Source: Geothermobacter ehrlichii
GTDB taxonomy: Bacteria; Desulfobacterota; Desulfuromonadia; Desulfuromonadales; Geothermobacteraceae
Length of the DNA: 64,000 nucleotides
Assembly: GCF_008124615.1 (NCBI RefSeq)
Contig: NZ_VNIB01000007.1
Span: 43,501-107,500 of the forward strand
Reading direction: 5' to 3'
Below are positions 17,727 through 25,908 of the stretch, piece after piece. The notes under the pieces were generated by a model. The model did no database searches. It was not told the DNA's origin and saw only the letters and a program-made list of their open reading frames with translations. Both the position numbers and the translations under genes were made by a program. The number at the start of each line of letters is the position of its first letter. The stretch's first letter is position 1.

Positions 17727-18245
17727 TCAAAAATACTTCACACCCTGTTCCAGGGAAGCGACCCGGATCCGGACCTGGTCGCCGACGAGTTCGCGCTGCA
17801 GGGGCGAGGGATTGCAACCGCCCTTGACCACATTGACCTGGTCGGAAGGAAAAGCCTGTCCGCAGTTGTTGCAGATCATCGCGTCCCCTTCCTGCCGGTA
17901 GCCCTTCTTCTCCCGGTAACAGACATCGCAGGCATCGAAGGCGGCTCGAATCACGCCGTCGCGGCTCTTGACGACAAAAAACCTGACCGTTCCGTGCTGC
18001 CCCCGGTACTGGAAAAACCTTGCCCGGCCGTCATCGAAGTCGCTGGCGGGCAGGTGGAGGACACCCCCTTCGTCGATGCGAACCGTTTGCACTCCGCCAC
18101 CGCCGCCGTCACCAAGCAGCAACCAGGCGCCGACACCAAGGGCCGCCAACAGCACCAGAATGCCGGGCAGCAGCAGCCTGCCGGTCGATTTTGCGCCTTC
18201 TCCCTCTTTCCGAAACTGATCACGCTTCGCTTGCCGTTCAGACAT
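17727..18245 (-). CDS. DUF2318 membrane-anchored periplasmic protein (FetA-like)
   Basis: 172 residues: basic N-terminus, one membrane helix (about 24-45), and a DUF2318 domain with cysteines at 106, 109, 125, 128 and 144 (DVCY, CNNC and GGCNPSPL). DUF2318 proteins occur with FtsX permeases and an ABC ATPase in bacterial iron-uptake clusters such as E. coli fetABCDEF and Campylobacter Cj1660-1663; the Cys set could hold a metal or heme. The ATG at 18245 follows GAGGAG. It is followed directly by the matching permease and ATPase. Confidence 0.82.
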   Translation of the reverse strand: MSERQAKRDQFRKEGEGAKSTGRLLLPGILVLLAALGVGAWLLLGDGGGGGVQTVRIDEGGVLHLPASDFDDGRARFFQYRGQHGTVRFFVVKSRDGVIRAAFDACDVCYREKKGYRQEGDAMICNNCGQAFPSDQVNVVKGGCNPSPLQRELVGDQVRIRVASLEQGVKYF

Positions 18246-18289
18246 GGTTCCAACTCCTCGTATCTTGTTTTGTTCAACCGGATTCCGCT

Positions 18290-19210
18290 TCAGCCGCAAC
18301 AGCCGCTGTCGCAGTCGCCTCCGCTGGCGACAGCCCGCTTGAGCCGGGAATCGAAAATGACGACGTCGGTCCGCCGGGCAAGGTCGCCCAGCCACTGCTG
18401 CAGCCGCAGCTGGCGCTGTCCAGGGTCGGTGATGCCGGCCAGGACCTTCTCCTCGACCAGTCGTTCGATGGTCATGTCCTCGCGCAATTGCCGACGGAAG
18501 GTCTCCATGTCGCCGAAACGCTGCGCGATGAGTTCGTCCAGATTGGCATGCCCTTTCCGCAGCTGCGCAAGACGGGCATCGACCTCGCCCGGCTGCACCA
18601 GAATGCCCTCGGCCTCGGCCTCGGCCAGCAGCATCTCCCGCTGCCGCAGGTCGTTCCAGAGCTGACGGCGCAGCTGTTCCAGCAGAGCCGGCGTCACCTC
18701 GCGCTCACCAAGTCGTTGCCGCAAGGCTGTCTCGAAATCGTCCCGCGAGACCAGTCGCGAGCCGACCTTGGCGACATATTTGGCTCCGAGACGGGCCTGC
18801 TGCTGACGCAGGCCGGCATATTCCTCCGGGCTCAGCTCCGTGAGCAACCTGGCCGGATAGCCGGCCTCGGTAATGCGCCGGGCGATGGCGTCGCTGCTGA
18901 TGCGCGACGGATCGAAAACGACCCGGCAGCGACCGCTGGTCAGGCTGACTTCGATTTCGCCGACACCGCCGCCGGCCTTGAGAGCCTGGTCGATTTTCTG
19001 CACGCAGGAACCGCAGGAGAGCTTTTCCACCTGGTACTCGGCCAATGCCGCCCCGGCCGGGTCGAAGCCGACCGGATACAGCCACCAGCCGATGCCGACA
19101 GCCACCAGCAGCAAGCCCGGGATGAGCATCCATCTACTTCGTTTCATCGTTTCGAGCAGTCCTTTCCTCAGTGGTTGTGAACCTGTTGCCTTCTTTTTTT
19201 CACGTGACAT
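18290..19210 (-). CDS. HMA-domain / SurA-N-like chaperone fusion, membrane anchored
   Basis: A 306-residue protein: membrane helix (about 27-47), then a heavy-metal-associated domain with the CGSC metal motif (C66, C69) ending near ITEAGYPARLL, then about 180 residues of SurA N-terminal-like helical chaperone sequence (SRDDFETALRQRLGEREVT, LRQREMLLAEAEAEGIL, FRRQLREDMTIERLVEEKV) without an obvious PPIase domain. It ends in a Cys cluster, CDSGCCG. The ATG at 19210 has TGAGG upstream; 19147 is an alternative. It is the first gene of the metal operon. Role inferred as metal-responsive periplasmic chaperone or carrier. Confidence 0.75.
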   Translation of the reverse strand: MSREKKKATGSQPLRKGLLETMKRSRWMLIPGLLLVAVGIGWWLYPVGFDPAGAALAEYQVEKLSCGSCVQKIDQALKAGGGVGEIEVSLTSGRCRVVFDPSRISSDAIARRITEAGYPARLLTELSPEEYAGLRQQQARLGAKYVAKVGSRLVSRDDFETALRQRLGEREVTPALLEQLRRQLWNDLRQREMLLAEAEAEGILVQPGEVDARLAQLRKGHANLDELIAQRFGDMETFRRQLREDMTIERLVEEKVLAGITDPGQRQLRLQQWLGDLARRTDVVIFDSRLKRAVASGGDCDSGCCG

Positions 19211-19346
19211 GCCAACCTCAGCGATATCCACAACCGACTGATATCAATGACTTTTTCAAACAATCACCATCACGAAAACCGACACAGCCACAAAAACTGG
19301 AGACTATTCGACACCCAGGCTGCCGGATATCCAACACCCCGGTTAC

Positions 19347-21122
19347 TCATGGTCCTTCAGCCTCCACCCGGCGGCGCAGCCTGGCGGCCAGCGCCCGGAT
19401 TTCATCGTCCCGGTCGGCGGCAAGCTCCTCCAGAACCGGCCCCAGCAGGTGCCGCCCGCCGCGCAGATTCCCCTCCAGACAACGGGCCAGCCCGGCCGCC
19501 AGCGATGTCGGCACCAGCTGTTCGAGCGCTTCGACGGCATTGGCGTGCTGGCGTGCATCCCCCTCTTCGATGGCCCGGCAGATGACCGCCAGCCGGCCGG
19601 ATGGATCCTGTTTTTCCAGGCGGGCGAGAACGTCCCGGCCGACCTGGCGGGCCTTGCGGGTCAGACAGGCGACCAGCTCTTCGGCTTCGGCGCCGGAATA
19701 GCGCTCGCGAACGGCGGCCGCCCGGGAAAGCAGAACCCGCCCCCGGGTGATGTCGTTGCGCAGCACCGTCCGCAGATCGTCGGGAAGGCGCAGCCGGCCC
19801 CGGGCGCTTCCCCGCCAGCCCAGGGTTTCGAGCACCAGTTCCGGATAGTGTTTTTTCATCCCCCAGACCACCAGCAGCCAGATCAGGGTGAAAGCGAAAC
19901 CGAACGGCGCCAGGTTCTGCGGATGCAGGGGGAAACGGCAGACCACGAAATAGCCCGACTGGCAGACCAGCACGAAGGTTGCCCCGACCAGCACGCCCAG
20001 CCGAACCACGACACCGCGCAGAAACGGCATCAGCAGCACCCGCTGTTCGTTGGGAAAGAGTCCGATCAGCGCCGCCCGCGCCGGCGTCTGCAGGGCCCGG
20101 CGGAAAACACCGGTGCTGATGCCCGCATACACGGCCGTCAGCAGGTCGAACTGCATCATGAAGGCGACAAAGACCAGCAGGTAATTGAAAGGATGCACCA
20201 TCAGGCCGCCGGTCACGCCGAACTTCCGGTAGATCCGGCCGGCGAAAAGGCTGACCAGCAGGGCCAGACTGAACTGGGCCCCCCGATAGAGACCGAAGAA
20301 ATTCACCATCGCGTTCTCATTGGCATGGGACATGTCAATGGCGAAGCTGACCTGGTAGTTGAGCATCGGCACGATCATGTTCGGAATCAGGGTGAGCAAC
20401 ACCAGTCCCCGAACCAGCGACGAGGCCCGCAGCACCGGCATCGCCCGGCGCATGCTCGCCAGAAAGGAGGATTTGGGCAGCAGTTTCTCGACCCTGGTCT
20501 CGACAGGATTTTCCGCCGCCAGCCTCGCCGCCCGCCCTACCAGCAGAAAGGCCAGGCCGATCGTCCCCAGGTAGATCCAGAGCAGGCTGTCGACGGAGGT
20601 CAGCCGAACAAGAACCGGCGTAGCGAAACCTCCGCTGATGCCGCCGACAAGGCTGCCGGTCACCATGAGGGGAAAGAGCCGCTTTGACTGACGGGTGGAA
20701 AAGATCTGATTGGCCAGGTTCCAGAACAGAAAGGTCAACAGCAGCTCAAACTGGGCCTTCAGCAGATAGACCAGGGGATAGAGCAAGGAAACTTGCAGGG
20801 GGATGGCCAGCCATATCAGCACCGCGGACATCGCACAAAAAGCCAGAACACGCCGCAAAACCGTTTCGCCCGACAACCGCCCAAGCCAGCGGCCCACAAG
20901 CGCCATGAGAAAAACGGTCAACATGGCGTTGACCAGAATCATGGTCGGCAGGTAGGCTACGCCGAACCGTTTCAGAAAGGCCGTTTCGGCAAAGTTGCCG
21001 AACAGAACGTTGGAGGCACCGATAAAGAAGAGTGCCCCGGTGGCGGGCAGAAACACCCGCAGATCGCCGGGATCGAGACCGAGCCAGTTGACGAATCGAT
21101 GTCCAAGCATCTTGCCGTTCAT
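19347..21122 (-). CDS. 12-helix-type transporter (MFS or Npt1/2 nucleotide-transporter-like) with HEAT-like tail
   Basis: 591 residues with about ten to twelve hydrophobic segments in 20-425, then a soluble helical C-terminal region (about 440-591) whose repeated Ala/Leu/Arg helices resemble HEAT repeats (for example ALEQLVPTSLAAGLARCL). The layout is like ATP/ADP-translocase-type (Npt1/Npt2) proteins with C-terminal HEAT repeats found in free-living bacteria, but assignment to that family rather than general MFS is uncertain, and the substrate unknown. It lies upstream of the metal operon with a 136-bp gap. Confidence 0.65.
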   Translation of the reverse strand: MNGKMLGHRFVNWLGLDPGDLRVFLPATGALFFIGASNVLFGNFAETAFLKRFGVAYLPTMILVNAMLTVFLMALVGRWLGRLSGETVLRRVLAFCAMSAVLIWLAIPLQVSLLYPLVYLLKAQFELLLTFLFWNLANQIFSTRQSKRLFPLMVTGSLVGGISGGFATPVLVRLTSVDSLLWIYLGTIGLAFLLVGRAARLAAENPVETRVEKLLPKSSFLASMRRAMPVLRASSLVRGLVLLTLIPNMIVPMLNYQVSFAIDMSHANENAMVNFFGLYRGAQFSLALLVSLFAGRIYRKFGVTGGLMVHPFNYLLVFVAFMMQFDLLTAVYAGISTGVFRRALQTPARAALIGLFPNEQRVLLMPFLRGVVVRLGVLVGATFVLVCQSGYFVVCRFPLHPQNLAPFGFAFTLIWLLVVWGMKKHYPELVLETLGWRGSARGRLRLPDDLRTVLRNDITRGRVLLSRAAAVRERYSGAEAEELVACLTRKARQVGRDVLARLEKQDPSGRLAVICRAIEEGDARQHANAVEALEQLVPTSLAAGLARCLEGNLRGGRHLLGPVLEELAADRDDEIRALAARLRRRVEAEGP

Positions 21123-21176
21123 ACGCTATCCGCTCCTGTCGCTGTCGAACACCCGCAACCGCGGGCCATTCGTTCA

Positions 21177-21204
21177 AGACTACCAAAAGCGTGCCAGCCG
21201 GCAA
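21177..21204 (-). promoter_or_regulatory. Possible promoter of the transporter gene
   Basis: On the minus strand TTGCCG and TAGTCT are separated by 16 bp, about 55 bp before the start codon. Moderate match. Confidence 0.35.
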
Positions 21205-21361
21205 GAATAGGTTTTTTTCTTTTTTTTCAAATAGATATGAAACTGGAAGCGAACCGTGCGACAAAACGGGTGAAGAAAATTCCACAACAGCGGGGCAAAG
21301 CTGGGGAATAGTCTTCAGCCAGAGCCGCCAGCATTCCAGAACAGGAAACGAGGGATTTCAC

Positions 21362-21721
21362 ATGGGACTGTGGACAAGATTGAAGGAGATCTGCAACCGG
21401 CTGGGGCAGAAGGAGGAAACGGCATGCCTCGCCTGCGGCGACTGCTGCCGCCGATTCAGCTGGCACCTGCATGCCTCGCCCCGGGACATCCGGCGCTGGC
21501 GGCAGGCGGGGCGGGATGACATCCTTGCCCACGTGCACGAACTGGGCATGCTCTGGTTCGATCCCGACAGCGGCGAACGGCTGGAATGCTGCCCCTTTCT
21601 GGTCGCAGACGGCCCTGACAGGGCCATCTGCGGCATCCACGAGGTCAAGCCCGACATCTGCCGGGCCTACCCCACTCTTGAACACAACAGATCCTGCCTG
21701 AAGGGAACCTTCCTCGACTGA
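21362..21721 (+). CDS. YkgJ-family cysteine-cluster protein
   Basis: 119 residues with the CLACGDCCRRFSWHL cluster near residue 20-34, CCPFL in the middle and CGIHEVKPDICRAYP near 85-100, the Zn/Fe-binding pattern of the YkgJ/UPF0153 family. Its function is not known; members occur alone or near oxidoreductases. The ATG at 21362 follows GAGGG; the frame is open upstream but without family similarity. Confidence 0.8.
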   Translation: MGLWTRLKEICNRLGQKEETACLACGDCCRRFSWHLHASPRDIRRWRQAGRDDILAHVHELGMLWFDPDSGERLECCPFLVADGPDRAICGIHEVKPDICRAYPTLEHNRSCLKGTFLD

Positions 21722-21787
21722 ATCCGAAAACTGCGAAGCGGGCGCCCCCCCCCGAAACGGGCGAAGCCGAACACCGGCAAAGGGCGA

Positions 21788-22270
21788 TCAGTTGACGATC
21801 TTCCAGGTGCCGTCCGTCTCCCGGCAGGCAGTGCCGTAGGCCTGCTGTTTCTCGCCGGCCACCATCACTACCTGGGTGTATTCGCGACAGTACTGGCCAT
21901 TGGCCTTGCGGTAAGTCCGGGTCGGGGTGATCGAGCCCTCGTTGCCGCTGTCGGGGTTGCGCCAGTAGCCCGGCTGGTAGGCGGGATTCCTTTCCAGGGC
22001 CTGCTGAGCCGTGCTCTGCATGGCCGCCCGGTCGGCCTGGTCGAGCGTCTTGCCCACCCCCTGGCCGATCAGCGCTCCGGCCAGGGTGCCGACGGCGACG
22101 GCAACCAGCCTTCCCTTACCATGACCGATCTGGGAACCGAGCAGGGCGCCGGTGCCGGCGCCGATGATGGTGCCGCCGGTCTCCTTCGGCCCCATGCTGG
22201 GGGCGCAGGCGACGACAAAGAGCAACAAAACAACGGGGGCTAGTCCCCTGAACAATCCGTGGCGTTTCAT
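21788..22270 (-). CDS. Glycine-zipper lipoprotein (RT0821/Lpp0805-like)
   Basis: 160 residues. A lipobox (VVLLLFVVACAPS) predicts a lipoprotein. It is followed by a glycine-zipper segment (GGTIIGAGTGALLGSQIGHG and VAVGTLAGALIGQGVG) and a C-terminal domain with TRTYRKANGQYCREYTQ and YGTACRETDGTWKIVN, typical of surface antigens of the RT0821/Lpp0805 type. Probably an envelope-stabilising outer-membrane lipoprotein. GGAGG precedes the ATG. Confidence 0.85.
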   Translation of the reverse strand: MKRHGLFRGLAPVVLLLFVVACAPSMGPKETGGTIIGAGTGALLGSQIGHGKGRLVAVAVGTLAGALIGQGVGKTLDQADRAAMQSTAQQALERNPAYQPGYWRNPDSGNEGSITPTRTYRKANGQYCREYTQVVMVAGEKQQAYGTACRETDGTWKIVN

Positions 22271-22413
22271 GGTTGCCTCCTTCCGGTGTCCACACCGGGC
22301 GTGGATTTATACTTCCATTCTGGCACACGGAAGAGGCCAGCACAGCGTCTTCCCGCCACCAAAGCGCTGCGCGTTCCCACGTCGCCAGACTGTGCGCTCG
22401 ATCGGCGAACGGG

Positions 22414-23091
22414 CTAGCGACCGGCGGCCGCCTGCCGCAGGGCGTCCAGCAGCCGGCGAGCAGGAACCGGCAGACTGGTGACACTGCGTTTCACGATCGA
22501 CTGGGGCATGATCCCCTCCCGGCCGTAGAAAAGGCCATCGGCAGCATGGTCGATATCGAGCGAGGCCCCTTCCAGGGAAACGCCGGCAAACAGTCCCCGA
22601 CTGCGCGAGTAGGAATAGATTTCCGACCTGAGCTTGATGTCGGTCGCCCCCTCGACCCGCCGGCCGACGGGACCGGCCGCCACTGCGGCGTCAGCGCCGA
22701 GAGTGATCTTGCCGCTGAAGACGTCGCTGACGCTCTTCTCGCTCATGAAGACCAGCACCACGTCCGTCGACTGGGCGCCGATCTGCCAGCCGAAACTGCC
22801 GCCGATCATGCGGACGAAAACCGGGGCCTTCCAGTCACCGTTTTTCTTCAGCACCAGCACGCCCCGGCCATACTTGCCACCGACGATGAAGCCGGCCTTG
22901 ATCATGCCGGGGATGATGGCCACGGCGTGGGCGCTGCGAAGCATGGCCGGCGGGATCCCCTTTTCCGGAATCTTCATGATCTCCTGCACTACTTCGGTGG
23001 CGTCACGCACCGTCTGCGATTCCTTCTCTCCGGCGACGACCGGCGACGACACCAGCAGCAAGGCAAGCAGCAACAAGATCGGTTTACGCAT
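22414..23091 (-). CDS. SYLF-domain (Ysc84/BPSL1445) secreted lipid-binding protein
   Basis: 225 residues: signal peptide (MRKPILLLLALLLVSSPVVAG) then the SYLF domain with GIPPAMLRSAHAVAIIPGM, GGKYGRGVLV and SFGWQIGAQSTDVVLVFMS, ending YSYSRSRGLFAGVSLEGA. SYLF proteins bind lipid and are exported in Gram-negatives. The ATG at 23091 follows AAAGGAG. It stands alone, convergent with nothing and divergent from the hemolysin III gene. Confidence 0.88.
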   Translation of the reverse strand: MRKPILLLLALLLVSSPVVAGEKESQTVRDATEVVQEIMKIPEKGIPPAMLRSAHAVAIIPGMIKAGFIVGGKYGRGVLVLKKNGDWKAPVFVRMIGGSFGWQIGAQSTDVVLVFMSEKSVSDVFSGKITLGADAAVAAGPVGRRVEGATDIKLRSEIYSYSRSRGLFAGVSLEGASLDIDHAADGLFYGREGIMPQSIVKRSVTSLPVPARRLLDALRQAAAGR

Positions 23092-23347
23092 CGAACGACT
23101 CCTTTCCTGACATCTGACAAATGAACACACCCTAATCCAGGGTGACATACGGGTTCGGCGTATCGTCATTCTAACCGATTCCCCGGCCGACCGACAGCCC
23201 AAAGGTCCGCAGACCGTCAAGGCCACCCAGAGGTAAAACTTGCGTAAAACCGGTGCCCGGGCCGTGGTTGCCGCGCACGTCAAGTGCTAGACTTGATGCA
23301 GATGACATTCGTGGTGGCGAACGCCGCAAGAAGGAGGACGCACCGAG

Positions 23348-23998
23348 ATGGCCGACAGCCCCGAGTACACCCGCAAAGAGGAGATCGCCAACAGCCTCAC
23401 CCATGGCTTAGGCGCCGCCCTCGCCCTCGGCGGCCTGGTCGTCCTGATTCTCGGAGCAGCCCACAGGGGGGACGCCTGGCACCTGACCACCTCGGCCATC
23501 TACGGGCTGACCCTGATCGGTTCCTTTCTCGCCTCGACCCTCTACCACGCCTTTTCCCGGACGAACATCAAACGGATTCTGCGCACCATCGACCACGCCG
23601 CCATTTTTTTGCTGATCGCCGGCACCTACACACCGTTCACCCTGGTCACCCTGCGCGGCCCCTGGGGCTGGGCCCTGTTCGGCGTGATCTGGGGATGCGC
23701 CATCGCCGGCATCATCTGCGAAGCAGCCGCCAGCCGCAGCCGCGAATTTCTTCGTGTCGGCAGTTATGTCGTCATGGGATGGGCGGTGGTCATCGCCGTA
23801 CGCCCGCTGCTCCAGCAGCTCGACCCGGCCGGATTCCGCCTGCTGGTCGCCGGCGGGCTGGCCTACACCGGCGGCATCGTCTTCTACGCCTGGCGCAGAA
23901 TCCCCTACGGCCACGCCATCTGGCACCTGTTCGTCCTCGTCGGCAGCGCCCTGCATTTCTTCGCCATCTTCTGGTACGTGATCCCCCACCAGGCCTGA
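23348..23998 (+). CDS. Hemolysin III / PAQR-family membrane protein
   Basis: 216 residues with seven predicted membrane helices and the family signatures NSLTHGLGAALALGG, STLYHAFS, RTIDHAAIFLLIAGTYTPF and GHAIWHLFVLVGSALHF, which supply the conserved Ser/Asp/His metal-site residues. The molecular role in bacteria is unsettled; homologues include E. coli YqfA. AGAAGGAGGACG precedes the ATG. Confidence 0.92.
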   Translation: MADSPEYTRKEEIANSLTHGLGAALALGGLVVLILGAAHRGDAWHLTTSAIYGLTLIGSFLASTLYHAFSRTNIKRILRTIDHAAIFLLIAGTYTPFTLVTLRGPWGWALFGVIWGCAIAGIICEAAASRSREFLRVGSYVVMGWAVVIAVRPLLQQLDPAGFRLLVAGGLAYTGGIVFYAWRRIPYGHAIWHLFVLVGSALHFFAIFWYVIPHQA

Positions 23999-24051
23999 AA
24001 ACCGGCGCCTCCCCTGCCGCCCTTGACTCCCCGCCGGCAGCGGGTATCCTA

Positions 24052-24213
24052 CCTGAATCAGTGAGTTTATGCTGGATGGAGAGTGCACCTGCGTGGCCTG
24101 AATGGGTTTTCAAAAAACCTCAGGCGCACCCACAGGTTCGCCGGCGATTTTTGGGAAACGCAGGCAGGTCAATGACGTGTACTATCCGCCGGTGATAAAC
24201 TTACTGATTCAGG
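24052..24213. mobile_element. 162-bp palindromic MITE-like element R1, copy A
   Basis: Terminal inverted repeats CCTGAATCAGTGAGTTTAT and ATAAACTTACTGATTCAGG match in 18 of 19 positions, and the similarity of the arms continues inward, so nearly the whole element can fold on itself. It has the same length as copy B at 45069-45230 and is similar along all of it. Flanks TCCTA / TCCTG suggest a 5-bp target duplication with one change. No coding capacity. Confidence 0.82.
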
Positions 24214-24265
24214 TCCTGACCATGACCGGCGCCGGGTGCGCCGAAACCGCCGGAGGAGAAAGAGG

Positions 24266-25222
24266 ATGCGCGCCATCCTGGTCAAACAGTTCGGAGAACC
24301 GGAGGTCATGCAGACGGGTGAGGTGGCCTCCCGACCACCCGGCCGCGGGGAGCTCCTGGTCAGAATCGCCGCCGCCGGAGTCAACCCGGTCGACACCTAC
24401 ATCCGGGCCGGCACCTACCCGGTCCTGCCCAAACTCCCCTACATCCCGGGCTTCGACGCGGCCGGCTGCATCGAACAGGTCGGCGAAGGGGTCGACGGCT
24501 TCCGTGCCGGCCAGCGGGTCTGGCTCAGTGGCGCCCTGACCGGCACCTACGCCGAGTACGCCCTCTGCCGTCCCGACCAGGTTCATCCGCTGCCCGATCA
24601 CATCGGATTCGAGCAGGGGGCGGCCATCGGTATTCCCGCCGGCGCCGCATGGCGCGCCCTCTTCATCCGCGGCGGCGCCCGCCCGGCGGAAAAGGTACTG
24701 GTGCACGGCGCCAGCGGCGCCGTCGGCCAGACGGCCGTACAGCTGGCCGCGGCCGCCGGTCTGCGGGTCTTCGGCACCGCCGGCACCGAGGCCGGCCGCG
24801 AACTGGTGCGCGCGGCCGGCGCTGAAGCGGTCTTCGACCATGGCGCCGCCGATTACGCCGACCGGCTGGCGGAAACGACCGGCGACGTCGACCTGATCAT
24901 CGAAATGCTCGCCAATGTCAACCTCAAGCGGGACCTGATGCTGCTGGCGCCGCGCGGCCGGGTGGTCATCGTCGGCAGCCGCGGCCGCATCGAACTCGAT
25001 CCGCGCCTGACCATGGGCAAGGAGACTGAAATCCGCGGCATGTCCCTGTTCGCCGCCAGCGACGAGGAGCGCCGCCAGACCAACGCCGCCCTCGCCGCCG
25101 CGCTCGACAGCAGGGTTCTGCAGCCGCGGATCAGTCGCCAATTCCCCCTGGATGAAGCCGCGGCGGCGCACCACGCGGTGCTCGAAACCCATACCCTCGG
25201 CAAGATCGTGCTCAAGCCATGA
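24266..25222 (+). CDS. NAD(P)H:quinone oxidoreductase, zinc-free MDR family
   Basis: 318 residues of the zeta-crystallin/QOR type: N-terminal GroES-like fold (GVNPVDTYIRAGTYP, GFDAAGCIEQVGEGV), then the Rossmann motif VLVHGASGAVGQTAVQLA and a C-terminal TLGKIVLKP. No structural or catalytic zinc Cys set is visible. It probably reduces quinones or enones with NADPH. The ATG at 24266 follows GGAGGAG. It overlaps the Nudix gene by 4 bp. Confidence 0.9.
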   Translation: MRAILVKQFGEPEVMQTGEVASRPPGRGELLVRIAAAGVNPVDTYIRAGTYPVLPKLPYIPGFDAAGCIEQVGEGVDGFRAGQRVWLSGALTGTYAEYALCRPDQVHPLPDHIGFEQGAAIGIPAGAAWRALFIRGGARPAEKVLVHGASGAVGQTAVQLAAAAGLRVFGTAGTEAGRELVRAAGAEAVFDHGAADYADRLAETTGDVDLIIEMLANVNLKRDLMLLAPRGRVVIVGSRGRIELDPRLTMGKETEIRGMSLFAASDEERRQTNAALAAALDSRVLQPRISRQFPLDEAAAAHHAVLETHTLGKIVLKP

Positions 25223-25881
25223 AAGATTTCCATCCTGTCGGCGGCGGCATCGCCGCGAGGCCGACCGACATCGCCTTCCCTTCTCTGACCCGGATTCGCC
25301 AGGTTCTGGCCGACCACCGTCCGGTCACCGCCCCGGTGTCCGGACGCAAACGAGCGGCCGTGGCCATGCTGCTGCACCAGCGGCCGACCGGGCCGGAAAT
25401 GCTTTTCATCGAACGGGCCAGCGATCCGCGCGATCCCTGGTCGGGCAACCTGGCCTTTCCCGGCGGCCGCATCGACCCGCAGGACGCCGACGCCCGGGCG
25501 GCGGCCGAACGCGAGACGCGGGAGGAGATCGGTTTCGACCTCTCCGCCGCCGAATACCTCGGCCGGCTGGACGACATCCGCGGGGCCTACCTGCCGGTCC
25601 AGATCGCCTGCTTCGTCTACCTGCTGCCGCAGCTGCAGCCGCCGACCCTGAACGAGGAGGTCGAGACTCTCTTCTGGTTCCCCTGCCGCGAACTGCTCAA
25701 CCCCGAACGTCACGGCGAATTCAGCCTGCTGTGGGGCGACAGGCCGCGCTCGGTGCGGGGCATCGACCTGCTGGGCCCCGGCCGGCCGATCCTCTGGGGC
25801 ATCACCTACCGCCTGGTCGTCCAGTTTCTGGTCCTGATCGGTTGCCTGGGCACAGAATGTCTGCAGGTGATCGACGATTGA
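25219..25881 (+). CDS. Nudix hydrolase, CoA-pyrophosphatase-like
   Basis: 220 residues. The Nudix box runs from GGRIDPQDADARAAAERE to TREEIGFDL, and WSGNLAFPGGRIDPQD before it resembles the UPF0035 motif of CoA diphosphatases (NudL/Pcd1). The substrate is therefore probably CoA or a related dinucleotide, which is inferred. The start codon overlaps the oxidoreductase stop (ATGA). Confidence 0.85.
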   Translation: MKDFHPVGGGIAARPTDIAFPSLTRIRQVLADHRPVTAPVSGRKRAAVAMLLHQRPTGPEMLFIERASDPRDPWSGNLAFPGGRIDPQDADARAAAERETREEIGFDLSAAEYLGRLDDIRGAYLPVQIACFVYLLPQLQPPTLNEEVETLFWFPCRELLNPERHGEFSLLWGDRPRSVRGIDLLGPGRPILWGITYRLVVQFLVLIGCLGTECLQVIDD

Positions 25882-25908
25882 CCGGGCTTACCCGTTGCCC
25901 GTCACGGG

